A DNA stretch of 36,426 nt from Candidatus Rokuibacteriota bacterium (GCA_003220475.1 QHSO01000061.1:1-36426); one strand, 5' to 3'; shown: positions 15,356-22,462, counted from the first letter of the stretch. Notes: a model not told the origin generated them from the letters alone. A program made the numbers and translations.

Positions 15356-16251
15356 TGCTGGCCCTGTCACGACGCGACGTGCTCGAGCTGTTGCCGCTCA
15401 GCGACTGCATCGCCGCGGTCGAGCGCGCGTTCCGGCTTCACGCGGAGCAACAAACGTTCGGGCCGGGCGTGCTCGGCGTGTCGGCGGGCGCCGGCAGCGT
15501 TCACGTCAAGGTGGCGGGCCTGCGCGGCGAGCGCAGCTACGTGGCGGCGAAGGTCAACGCCAACTTCCCCGACAACCCGCGGCGTCATGGTCTGCCGACG
15601 ATCCAGGGCACGGTGATGCTCGCGGATGCGGAGACGGGCCGGCCGCTCGCCGTGATGGACTCCGCCAGCGTGACCGCGCTCCGCACCGGTGCCGCCACGG
15701 CGGTGGCCGCGAAGTTCCTTGCCCGCCGCGATGCGCGAACGGCCACGATCGTCGGCTGCGGCGCTCAGGGCGAAACCCAGCTCGCGGCTCTCGCTGCCGT
15801 GTTGCCGCTGCAGCGCGCCTGGGTGCTCGACAGCGATCACGCGCGTGCCGAGGCCTTCGCGGCGCGCGCGGCAACGGACCTCGGCTTCGCGGTCGAAGCG
15901 GCAAAAGATCTCCATTCCGCCGTGCGCGGCACTGGCGCGGACAATCGCGGAAAGCAAGAGCTCGAGCCGGCGCTGGTCGCGTCGGCGACGCTCGTGGTGG
16001 ATGTCCTCGAGCAGTGCGCCGAGATCGGCGAGCTGCAGCACGCGCTCGCGGCGGGCCTGCTCACGCGTGAAGGCGTGCACGCCGAGCTCGGCGACGTCGT
16101 GACCGGTCGCCGGCCGGGACGCACACGCGATGACGAGATCACGATCTTCGATAGCTCCGGCACCGCGCTTCAAGACGTCGCGGCCGCGGTCGTCGTCTAC
16201 GAGTCCGCACGCGCGACGGGGCGTGGCACGGAGGTGAGGCTCGATGACTGA
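15352..16251 (+). CDS. Ornithine cyclodeaminase/mu-crystallin family protein with internal deletion
   Basis: A 299-residue NAD(P)-binding protein of the ornithine cyclodeaminase family (amino-acid deaminases, ketimine reductases, alanine dehydrogenases). Recognisable parts are ADAETGRPLAVMDSASVTALRTGA, the Rossmann turn VGCGAQGETQL, KQELEPALVASATLVVDVLEQ and the C-terminal IFDSSGTALQD. Between DLHSAVRG and GADNRGKQEL the usual strand and loop (the VTCTPS-type motif and the following PGTF segment) are missing, a loss of about 25-30 residues in frame. This removes part of the dinucleotide fold and may inactivate the enzyme. ATG 15352 overlaps the chrB stop. The end overlaps chrA by 8 nt, so it is embedded in the chromate operon. 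Confidence 0.85.
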   Translation: MMLALSRRDVLELLPLSDCIAAVERAFRLHAEQQTFGPGVLGVSAGAGSVHVKVAGLRGERSYVAAKVNANFPDNPRRHGLPTIQGTVMLADAETGRPLAVMDSASVTALRTGAATAVAAKFLARRDARTATIVGCGAQGETQLAALAAVLPLQRAWVLDSDHARAEAFAARAATDLGFAVEAAKDLHSAVRGTGADNRGKQELEPALVASATLVVDVLEQCAEIGELQHALAAGLLTREGVHAELGDVVTGRRPGRTRDDEITIFDSSGTALQDVAAAVVVYESARATGRGTEVRLDD

Positions 16252-17413
16252 GTCATTCGCCACGACGTGGAAGGAAATCGCGACGAGCTTCCTCAAGATC
16301 GGCACGACGGCGTACGGCGGTCCCGCGATCATGGGCGTCATGCAGGCGGAGATCCAGGAACGGCGGCAGTGGACGTCGAAGCCGCGCTTTCTCGAGGGAC
16401 TCGGCCTCGTGAACGTGCTGCCCGGGGCGACGATGGTGCAGCTCGCCATCTTCCTCGGCTATCAGCGCGCCGGCTGGTGGGGCGGGCTCCTCGCCGGTCT
16501 GTGCTTCACCGCCCCGGCGTTCGTCGTCATGCTCGTCCTCGCCGCCGCCTACGCGACGTTCGGCGTCAGCCCGCTCCTGCGCGGTGCGCTGTACGGTCTC
16601 GGGCCGGTCGTCCTCGCCATCTTCGTCTCCGCGGTCTTCCGCCTTGGCAAGTCCGCGTTGCGCTCGCGAACGCACGCGCTCATCGCCGCGGGCGCCGCCG
16701 TGGCCGCGCTGCAGAGCCCGCTCGGCGCGGCGGCCATCTTGATCCTCGCCGGCGGCGTGGGCGTCTTGTTGTTCTACTCCAGGCGCGCGGGCCTCGTCGT
16801 GCTGAGCACCCTGACGCTGGCCATCGCGCTCGTCCGCCTCGTCCCCTGGTCTCTGCTCGCGGTCCCGGCCACAGCGACGGGCGGGCCGAGTCTCGGCGGT
16901 GTCGCGGCGGTATTCACCGGCCTCGGCGCGTTCACGTTCGGCGGCGGACTGTCGATCATCGCGCTGATGCAAGAGCAGGTCGTCGACCGCCTGCACTGGC
17001 TGACGCCGCGCGAGTTCGTCGACGGGCTGGCCCTGGGACAGCTGACGCCGGGGCCGATCATCATGGTCGCCGCCTACGTCGGCTACAAGACGCTCGGAAT
17101 GACTGGCGCAGCCGTGGCCGCGGCCGCGAGCTTCGTGCCGTCATTCGTCATGATGCTGGCGCTGTTGCCCTTGTTCGATCGCGTGCGGAATCTCGCGTGG
17201 GCGCGCGCGGTGATCCAGGGCATCGTCCCGGGCGTGGTCGGCGTGATGGCGGTCGCGCTCATCCGTATGGCGCCGTATGCGGCACCCGACGCGCCGGCAA
17301 TCGCGGTGCTCGTGGTGACGGCCGCCGCGCTGGTCGTATGGCGGCTGGCGCCGCTGAAGGTCATGGGCAGTGGGACGGTGTTCGGCATCCTCCGCACGGC
17401 GGTGCGCGCGTGA
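16244..17413 (+). CDS. chrA: Chromate transporter ChrA, first copy
   Basis: A 389-residue bidomain (long-chain) CHR-family membrane protein that exports chromate. The N-terminal CHR domain has GTTAYGGPAIMGVMQAEIQ and LGLVNVLPGATMVQLAIFLGY. The C-terminal copy has GAFTFGGGLSIIALMQEQ and ALGQLTPGPIIMVAAYVGY. The two-fold GGP and PGP motifs are the family signature. About ten to twelve hydrophobic segments are present. ATG 16244 overlaps the preceding gene by 8 nt, and the stop overlaps the second chrA through GTGA, so translation is tightly coupled. Confidence 0.95.
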   Translation: MTESFATTWKEIATSFLKIGTTAYGGPAIMGVMQAEIQERRQWTSKPRFLEGLGLVNVLPGATMVQLAIFLGYQRAGWWGGLLAGLCFTAPAFVVMLVLAAAYATFGVSPLLRGALYGLGPVVLAIFVSAVFRLGKSALRSRTHALIAAGAAVAALQSPLGAAAILILAGGVGVLLFYSRRAGLVVLSTLTLAIALVRLVPWSLLAVPATATGGPSLGGVAAVFTGLGAFTFGGGLSIIALMQEQVVDRLHWLTPREFVDGLALGQLTPGPIIMVAAYVGYKTLGMTGAAVAAAASFVPSFVMMLALLPLFDRVRNLAWARAVIQGIVPGVVGVMAVALIRMAPYAAPDAPAIAVLVVTAAALVVWRLAPLKVMGSGTVFGILRTAVRA

Positions 17414-18522
17414 CCCGCCCGACCACCGTCGACCTGCTCGAGTACTTCCTCTACCTCGGCAGCCTCGGGTTCGGCGGGCCCGTCGCGCTCGTCGGGTACA
17501 TGCAGCGCGACCTCGTCGAGCAGCGCCGGTGGTTCACGAAAGAGGAATACATGAAGTCGCTGGCGCTGTCGCAGCTGGCGCCGGGGCCGCTGGCCGCGCA
17601 GCTGGCAATCTGTCTGGGCTACGTGCATTCGCGCGTGCGCGGCGCGACGCTCGTCGCGCTGGCGTTCGTGCTGCCGTCGTTCGTGATGACGGTGGCGATC
17701 AGCTGGCTCTACGTCCGCTTCGGAGGGCTGTCGTGGATGCAAGCCGCCTTCTACGGCGTGGGCGCCGTCGTCATCGGCATCATCACGATCGCCGCGTACA
17801 AGCTCGCCAAGCTGACCATGGCGAAGGATCGCCTGCAGTGGGTGATCTTCGCTCTCATGGCGATGGTCACCGCGTGGACCGAAACGGAAATCCTGTGGCT
17901 CTTTCTTCTGTGCGGCTTGGCCGCCATGGTCGCTCAGACGCCGCCGGCCTGGTTGAAGCGCTCGGCTCCCGCGTGCTTCGTCGTCGTCGCGACGCCCGAG
18001 GTGCTCGGCCAAATCTTGTGGTTCTTCGCCAAGGCCGGGGCATTCGTCTTCGGCAGCGGCCTCGCTATCGTCCCGTTCCTCTACGGCGGCGTCGTGCAGG
18101 AATACGGTTGGCTCAACGATCAGCAGTTTCTGGACGCGGTCGCGGTCGCCATGCTGACGCCCGGACCGATCGTCATCACGGTCGCGTTCATCGGTTACCT
18201 CGTGGCCGCGTTTCCCGGCGCGCTGGCCGCCGCCATCGGGGTGTTCCTGCCGGTCTATCTGTTCGTCGTGATCCCGTTCCCGTGGTTCGATCGCATCAGC
18301 GCCAATCCACGCGTGAAGGGCTTCGTCGCGGGCGTCACCGCGGCCGCCTCGGGCACCATCGCGGGCGCCTGTGTCGTGCTCGCGCGCCGGGCGATCGTCG
18401 ACGTGCCGACGCTCGCCATCAGTGCGATCGCCCTCGCCGTGTCGTGGCGCTTCAAGATCCCCGAGCCCCTGCTGATCGCGGCCGGCGCCGTGGCGGGGCT
18501 CATCATCTTCGCACTGCGATAG
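17410..18522 (+). CDS. chrA: Chromate transporter ChrA, second copy
   Basis: A 370-residue second long-chain CHR transporter beginning at GTG 17410 inside the stop of the first. It has its own pair of CHR domains: GSLGFGGPVALVGYMQRDLV with SLALSQLAPGPLAAQLAICLGY, and GAFVFGSGLAIVPFLYGG with AVAMLTPGPIVITVAFIGY. It differs substantially from the neighbouring copy, so this is not a recent duplication. Two complete ChrA proteins in direct overlap suggest a hetero-oligomer or different substrates (chromate and another oxyanion); this is inference. Confidence 0.95.
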   Translation: MTRPTTVDLLEYFLYLGSLGFGGPVALVGYMQRDLVEQRRWFTKEEYMKSLALSQLAPGPLAAQLAICLGYVHSRVRGATLVALAFVLPSFVMTVAISWLYVRFGGLSWMQAAFYGVGAVVIGIITIAAYKLAKLTMAKDRLQWVIFALMAMVTAWTETEILWLFLLCGLAAMVAQTPPAWLKRSAPACFVVVATPEVLGQILWFFAKAGAFVFGSGLAIVPFLYGGVVQEYGWLNDQQFLDAVAVAMLTPGPIVITVAFIGYLVAAFPGALAAAIGVFLPVYLFVVIPFPWFDRISANPRVKGFVAGVTAAASGTIAGACVVLARRAIVDVPTLAISAIALAVSWRFKIPEPLLIAAGAVAGLIIFALR

Positions 18523-18531
18523 GAGGACAGC

Positions 18532-19356
18532 ATGAAATGGATCACTCGTGAGCGCGCGCGCGTCGACCGCATCGCGTGCCCGTGGCTCATCAGTCGCTTC
18601 ATCGATCCCAAACCCGAGTTCCTCTTCGTCCCTGCCCGCGACGTTCTCGCCGCGAGCCAGCGGGAGAACGCGATCCCGTACGACATCCCCAACGTCGAGC
18701 TCGGTCACCACGGCGCGCGGTGCTCCTTCGACGCGTTCATGGATCGGTACGAGCTCGCGGATCCTGCGCTCACGACGCTGGCCGCGATCGTGCGCGGCGC
18801 CGACACCGACGATCGCGGCCTGACGCCGGAATCGCCGGGACTCTACGCAGCGGCGACCGGGTTTCAGGCGACGAGTCGCGACGACTTTGACAACATGGCG
18901 CGCCAGTTCCCGATGTACGACGCGCTGTACGCGTACTGCCAGGCGCAGACGTCGAGCGTGCCGCCGCCTCGTCGGGTGCTGTTCGTCTGTCTGCACGGGG
19001 CCGCCAAGAGTGTGGTCGCGGCCGCGCACTTCCGTCGTCTCGCCGCCGCGCGCGGGCTGGCTATCGATGCGGCCGCGGCCGGAACGGAGCCGGAGGCGCA
19101 GCTGGCGCCGGCGGCGGTGAAAGGCCTGGCCGGTGATGGCCTGACGCCGGCGCCGGTTCGTCCTCGGCCCATCACCCGCTACGATCTGGACGCCGCCACA
19201 CGTGTGGTGAGCTTCGGGTGCGACGTGGCGCCGGCGCGCGGCCAGCGCGTCGAGCAGTGGGACGTGCCGGCGGTGAGCGACGGTTACGACGCCGCGCGGA
19301 CGCGCATCGTGGCCAACGTCGAGCGGCTGGTGGCCGAGCTCGCGGGCGGGCGCTGA
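18532..19356 (+). CDS. ChrB C-terminal domain fused to a low-molecular-weight phosphatase/arsenate-reductase-like domain
   Basis: A 274-residue fusion. Residues 1-135 are a stand-alone ChrB C-terminal domain (ERARVDRIACPWLISRFIDP, ELGHHGARCSFDAFM), lacking the ChrB regulator domain. Residues 148-274 form a Rossmann-like domain opening VLFVCLHGAAKSVVAAAHF, the position of the phosphatase P-loop of low-molecular-weight tyrosine phosphatases and thioredoxin-type ArsC. The nucleophile C153 is kept, but the invariant Arg of CX5RS is Lys159 (CLHGAAKS). AGGAGG lies 5-8 nt before ATG 18532. Its position suggests chromate or thiol chemistry rather than ordinary protein dephosphorylation; the activity is unknown. 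Confidence 0.88.
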   Translation: MKWITRERARVDRIACPWLISRFIDPKPEFLFVPARDVLAASQRENAIPYDIPNVELGHHGARCSFDAFMDRYELADPALTTLAAIVRGADTDDRGLTPESPGLYAAATGFQATSRDDFDNMARQFPMYDALYAYCQAQTSSVPPPRRVLFVCLHGAAKSVVAAAHFRRLAAARGLAIDAAAAGTEPEAQLAPAAVKGLAGDGLTPAPVRPRPITRYDLDAATRVVSFGCDVAPARGQRVEQWDVPAVSDGYDAARTRIVANVERLVAELAGGR

Positions 19357-19357
19357 C

Positions 19358-20359
19358 GTGGCGCTCCGACATCGAGGGTTCGTCGATCTGCCCGACCACG
19401 CGAAGCCCGGCGGCTTCGATCACGCCGCCGTGCACCAGCCGACCGGGCGGATCTACGTCGCCCACACCGCGAACGATGCCATCGACGTGATCGACGTCGA
19501 GACGCAGAAGCATGTTGCCTCCATCCCGGGCCTGAGCGCCGTCGCGGGTGCACTCGTCGCCGACGACACCGATCTTGTGTTCACCTCGAATCGCGGCGAG
19601 AACACCGTCGGCGTGTTCACCGCGGGAAACGAGGGGCGCCCCGGCTTCGCCGGGGCGCCACGAGCGTTGGGGGGTATGGGGGGCCATTTCGGGGCCCCCC
19701 ATGTGAGAGTCGAGAAGGTCGGCGTCGGCGTACGGCCGAACGGTCTCGCATACGATCCGCGACGCGCGCGACTGCTGGCCGCCCACGTCGGCGATCCGGC
19801 CCTTGCGGGCTCGTGCACGGTCTCCGTCGTCGACGTGCGCGCGCGCAAGCGCATCGCCGACGTTCCGGTGGCCGGACGCACGCGCTGGACGGTCTACGAT
19901 CCCGTCGCCGACGCGTTCCACGTGAATATCGCGGATCCGCCGCAGATCGTCGTCGTCGACGCCGCCGATCCGATCGGCCTCCGTCGTGTGGTGCCGGTGG
20001 GCCACGCCGGACCGCACGGGCTAGACATCGATGTTGCGCGTCGGCGCCTGTTCTGTGCGTGCGACGCCGGCGTGCTGCTCGAGATCGATGCCGACAGCGG
20101 AGAGATCGTCGCGACGGCGCCCATCGCCGGCGTTCCCGACGTGGTGTTCTTCAACCCGACGCTAGATCGACTGTACGTCGCGATCGGCGAGCCCGGCGTC
20201 ATCGAGGTGTTCGACACGGTGCCGCTGCGGCGCCATGAGACCGTCGCCACCGAAGTCGGTGCGCACACGCTGTCGTTCGACGCCGCGCGCAACGTCGTCT
20301 GCGCGTTCCTGCCAGCAACTCATCGCGCTGCTGTCTACGAGGATGACGGCCGGAGGTGA
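19358..20359 (+). CDS. YncE-like beta-propeller protein carrying an in-frame palindromic repeat
   Basis: A 333-residue protein of repeated four-stranded blades: GRIYVAHTANDAIDVIDVET, GSCTVSVVDVRARKRIADV, DAFHVNIADPPQIVVVDAAD, RLFCACDAGVLLEIDADSG and DRLYVAIGEPGVIEVFDT. These resemble YncE/NHL-type quinoprotein-like propellers. No signal peptide is visible. It starts at GTG 19358, 1 nt after the previous stop. Residues 92-115 (GRPGFAGAPRALGGMGGH region) are encoded by the palindromic repeat at 19631-19702. Removing those 24 residues restores a smooth strand pair (ENTVGVFTAGN then VRVEKVGVGVRPNGLAYD). A role in the chromate operon, perhaps as an interaction scaffold or binding module, is inferred from position only. 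Confidence 0.85.
   Translation: MALRHRGFVDLPDHAKPGGFDHAAVHQPTGRIYVAHTANDAIDVIDVETQKHVASIPGLSAVAGALVADDTDLVFTSNRGENTVGVFTAGNEGRPGFAGAPRALGGMGGHFGAPHVRVEKVGVGVRPNGLAYDPRRARLLAAHVGDPALAGSCTVSVVDVRARKRIADVPVAGRTRWTVYDPVADAFHVNIADPPQIVVVDAADPIGLRRVVPVGHAGPHGLDIDVARRRLFCACDAGVLLEIDADSGEIVATAPIAGVPDVVFFNPTLDRLYVAIGEPGVIEVFDTVPLRRHETVATEVGAHTLSFDAARNVVCAFLPATHRAAVYEDDGRR
19631..19702 (-). repeat. Palindromic repeat element, copy 4 (in frame inside the beta-propeller gene)
   Basis: 72 bp (24 codons). Plus-strand order: module II hairpin GGGGCGCCCCGGC-TTC-GCCGGGGCGCC (about 19633-19659), ACGAGCGTTGGGGGGT, then module I ATGGGGGGCC (19676-19685), ATTTCGG, GGCCCCCCAT (19693-19702). It is the reverse complement of the copy at 14172. 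It adds no stop and keeps the frame. Confidence 0.92.
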
Positions 20360-20364
20360 ACGTG

Positions 20365-21024
20365 ATGATGCCACGACGTCGTTGGCTCGAGAGCGTGCTC
20401 GCCGCGGTCGGCGTCCTCGCCGCCGGCCGAGGTCGCCCGGCGCAGGCGGCGGCGATGGAGCTGAAGGTCTCGGATACGGCAACCACGGAGGCGTTCGACT
20501 TCGAGACGCGCGGCATCGAGGGGTGGACGTCCGTCACCGGCCGGTGGGCGGTCGAGGAGATGGCGGGCGCGCCGAGCGGCAAGCGCGTCCTCGTGCAGCG
20601 CGCGACGAACAACGAGTTCAACGTGATCGTCGCGCCGACGTCGTACGCCGACGTCGACGTCACGATGAAGTTCAAGCCGATCTCCGGTCGAGAGGACGCG
20701 TCGGGCGGAATCGTGTTCCGGTTCAACGACGGGAAGTATTACGTCGTGAGAGCCAACGCGCTCGAAAACAACTTTCGCCTCTACTACTACGACCGGGGAC
20801 GTCGTGAGATCGCGAGCGCGAAGGTGAAACCCCCCGCGCTCGGACAGTGGCACACCGTGCGCGTCGTGGCCGTCGGCGACCACATCCAGGCCTGGCTCGA
20901 CGGCGTGCGGTATCTCGACCGTCGCGACACGCGGTTCAAAGCGGGGCGCGTGGGCCTGTGGACGAAAGCGGATTCGGTCACGGCCTTCGACGACCTGAGC
21001 ATTCGTGGGACGAAAGGAGCATGA
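20365..21024 (+). CDS. Secreted LamG/DUF1080-like beta-sandwich protein
   Basis: A 219-residue exported protein. Residues 1-30 (MMPRRRWLESVLAAVGVLAA...) form a signal peptide with an RRRWL core that could direct Tat export, with cleavage around AQAAA. The mature part is a concanavalin-like sandwich of the DUF1080/3-keto-glucoside-hydrolase-like or LamG type: FDFETRGIEGWTSVTGRW, DVDVTMKFKPISG, SGGIVFRFNDGKYYVVRAN, WHTVRVVAVGDHIQAWLDG and a terminal FDDLSIRG. No clear catalytic residues can be identified. ATG 20365 is preferred over GTG 20356 because GGAGG (20352-20356) is 8 nt upstream. Its ATGA joins the next gene. The role in the chromate operon is unknown. Confidence 0.85.
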   Translation: MMPRRRWLESVLAAVGVLAAGRGRPAQAAAMELKVSDTATTEAFDFETRGIEGWTSVTGRWAVEEMAGAPSGKRVLVQRATNNEFNVIVAPTSYADVDVTMKFKPISGREDASGGIVFRFNDGKYYVVRANALENNFRLYYYDRGRREIASAKVKPPALGQWHTVRVVAVGDHIQAWLDGVRYLDRRDTRFKAGRVGLWTKADSVTAFDDLSIRGTKGA

Positions 21025-21026
21025 CC

Positions 21027-21977
21027 ATGCGCCAGGAGATTCTGCCGATTCCCGTGAGGCCGTGGACGCTCAACGGCCTTTCCGAGCGAATGATCGTCAG
21101 CCACTACGAGAACCACTACGGCGACGCGGTGCGGGCACTGAACGCTGTGAGCGGCGAGCTCGCCGCCGTCGACGTGGGCACACCCGGCTACCGACTGCGC
21201 GCCCTCAAGCGCGACGAGCTGATGGCGCTCGGTGCGATCGAGCTGCACGAGCTGTACTTCGGCAACCTCGGCGGCGAGGGCAACAAGATTCCCGAGGACA
21301 TGCGGGCGACGCTCGAAGAGCATTTCGGCACCGTCGCCGCGTGGCGACGGGAATTCGTCGGCCTGGCGCAGTCGCTCGCCGGCGGCTCGGGCTGGGTGGT
21401 GCTGGGCTGGTCGCGCCGGCAGCGTCGCCTGTACAACTACATCGCCGACGACGACACGCAGACGGGCATCGACACGGCGCCGGTGCTGGTGCTCGACATG
21501 TACGAGCACGCCTATCACATCGACTTCGGCGCGAATGCCACGGCCTACGTCGACGCGTTCATGCGCAACGTCGACTGGGCGGCGGTAACGCGACGGATCG
21601 GCGCGGCGAGCGCCGATCGTCCCTTGCCGCAGGACGATCCGGTCGATCACAGCCTCCCGTCGCTCTCCGTCGAAGAGCTTGCTGCGCGCCTCGCCAAGGG
21701 CGAGCCGGTGCAGGTGCTCGACGCGCGGCCGCGGCATCACATCTCGCGGACGGTGGACCTCATGCAGGGCGCGATTTGGCGCGATCCCGATCGCGTCGAC
21801 GAATGGATCGGCGAGCTTTCGACCGACGAGCCGGTCGCCGTCTACTGCGCCTACGGATTTCACGTCGGCTGCAGCGTGACCCGCACGCTGCGCGAGCGCG
21901 GCTTCGACGCGCGCTTCATCCGCGGCGGCGTGTCGGCGTGGTACGCCGCCGGCGGAGCGCGGTCGCTTCGGACGTGA
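21027..21977 (+). CDS. Fe/Mn superoxide dismutase fused to a rhodanese domain (ChrC-ChrE-like)
   Basis: A 316-residue fusion. Residues 1-190 are an Fe/Mn superoxide dismutase with all four metal ligands in the canonical places: H26 (IVSHYENH), H74 (IELHELYFGNLGG), D157 and H161 (LDMYEHAYH). Residues 212-310 are a rhodanese domain (VQVLDARP...GGVSAWYAAGG) with candidate active cysteine C274 in VYCAYGFHVGC. Classical chr operons encode a superoxide dismutase (ChrC) and a rhodanese-like protein (ChrE) as separate genes. Here they are one polypeptide, consistent with coping with Cr(VI)-derived oxidants and thiol damage. ATG 21027 has AGGAG 7 nt upstream; ATG 21021 overlaps the previous stop but sits too close to that site. 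A hairpin follows the stop. Confidence 0.92.
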   Translation: MRQEILPIPVRPWTLNGLSERMIVSHYENHYGDAVRALNAVSGELAAVDVGTPGYRLRALKRDELMALGAIELHELYFGNLGGEGNKIPEDMRATLEEHFGTVAAWRREFVGLAQSLAGGSGWVVLGWSRRQRRLYNYIADDDTQTGIDTAPVLVLDMYEHAYHIDFGANATAYVDAFMRNVDWAAVTRRIGAASADRPLPQDDPVDHSLPSLSVEELAARLAKGEPVQVLDARPRHHISRTVDLMQGAIWRDPDRVDEWIGELSTDEPVAVYCAYGFHVGCSVTRTLRERGFDARFIRGGVSAWYAAGGARSLRT

Positions 21978-21980
21978 TGC

Positions 21981-22008
21981 GAGCGCCCCGGGGTATGCCG
22001 GGGCGCTC
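21981..22008. terminator. Hairpin between convergent genes (probable bidirectional terminator)
   Basis: GAGCGCCCCGG (21981-21991), loop of 6 nt, CCGGGGCGCTC (21998-22008): a perfect 11-bp stem in the 39-bp gap between two convergent stops. It lacks a T-run. Its arm GAGCGCCCCGG equals the module II hairpin of the repeat family, so it may be a stripped-down repeat recruited as a terminator. Confidence 0.6.
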
Positions 22009-22016
22009 CTCGCTCT

Positions 22017-22427
22017 TCAGCAGCAGCCGCCGGCCGGAGTCTTGCGCTCGACGAGTTCCAGGCGCGTGTCGTCGGGCCCTCGGAGGAACGCGATGCGCGG
22101 GCCCTTCGGCACCTGCGTCGGCCCCTCGAGGAGGGTGGCGCCGAGGCCCTTCAAGCGCGCGATGTCGGCTTCGATGTCCTGCGAGTCGAAGCCGAAGTGC
22201 TCGAGGCCGTGATGCGGATTGGCATCGCCGGCGCCGAGTCGTTCGTTCGTGCGCGCGCCCGAGATGTTGACGGCGAAGCCGTCCTCGCTCGCGCAGCGCA
22301 CGAAGCGGTCACCGAACACGCGCGTCTCGTCGCTGACGATCTTGAAGCCGAACGCGGTCACGTACCACTCGGCGGTCTTGCGCGGGTCCGGCGACTTCAG
22401 ATGGATGTGATTGATCCGATAGGCCAT
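22017..22427 (-). CDS. VOC-family (glyoxalase/bleomycin-resistance fold) protein
   Basis: A 136-residue vicinal-oxygen-chelate protein with two beta-alpha-beta-beta-beta units. The opening MAYRINHIHLKSPDPRKTAEWYVTAFGF is standard, with metal-ligand candidates H7/H9. HHGLEHFGFDSQDIEADI begins the second unit, and the late FLRGPDDTRLELVER holds the usual terminal Glu. It could be a lyase, isomerase or dioxygenase. The C-terminal GGCC pair of cysteines is unusual. GGAGG lies 6 nt before ATG 22427. It is divergent from the LLM oxidoreductase across a symmetric promoter. Confidence 0.9.
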   Translation of the reverse strand: MAYRINHIHLKSPDPRKTAEWYVTAFGFKIVSDETRVFGDRFVRCASEDGFAVNISGARTNERLGAGDANPHHGLEHFGFDSQDIEADIARLKGLGATLLEGPTQVPKGPRIAFLRGPDDTRLELVERKTPAGGCC

Positions 22428-22446
22428 GGGCCACCTCCGGCCGGCT

Positions 22447-22456
22447 ATCGTACAAT
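22447..22456. promoter_or_regulatory. Symmetric bidirectional -10 element between the VOC and LLM genes
   Basis: ATCGTACAAT reads TACAAT on the plus strand (22451-22456, 6 nt before ATG 22463) and TACGAT on the minus strand (22452-22447, 19 nt before the VOC ATG, with GGAGG between). The TA is shared. No -35 element is evident on either side. Confidence 0.6.
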
Positions 22457-22462
22457 GCGCCG

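Noticed and set aside
17083..19029. 648-residue minus-strand open frame
   Set aside because: It is a shadow of the chrA and ChrB-C fusion genes, with low-complexity Arg/His/Asp runs.
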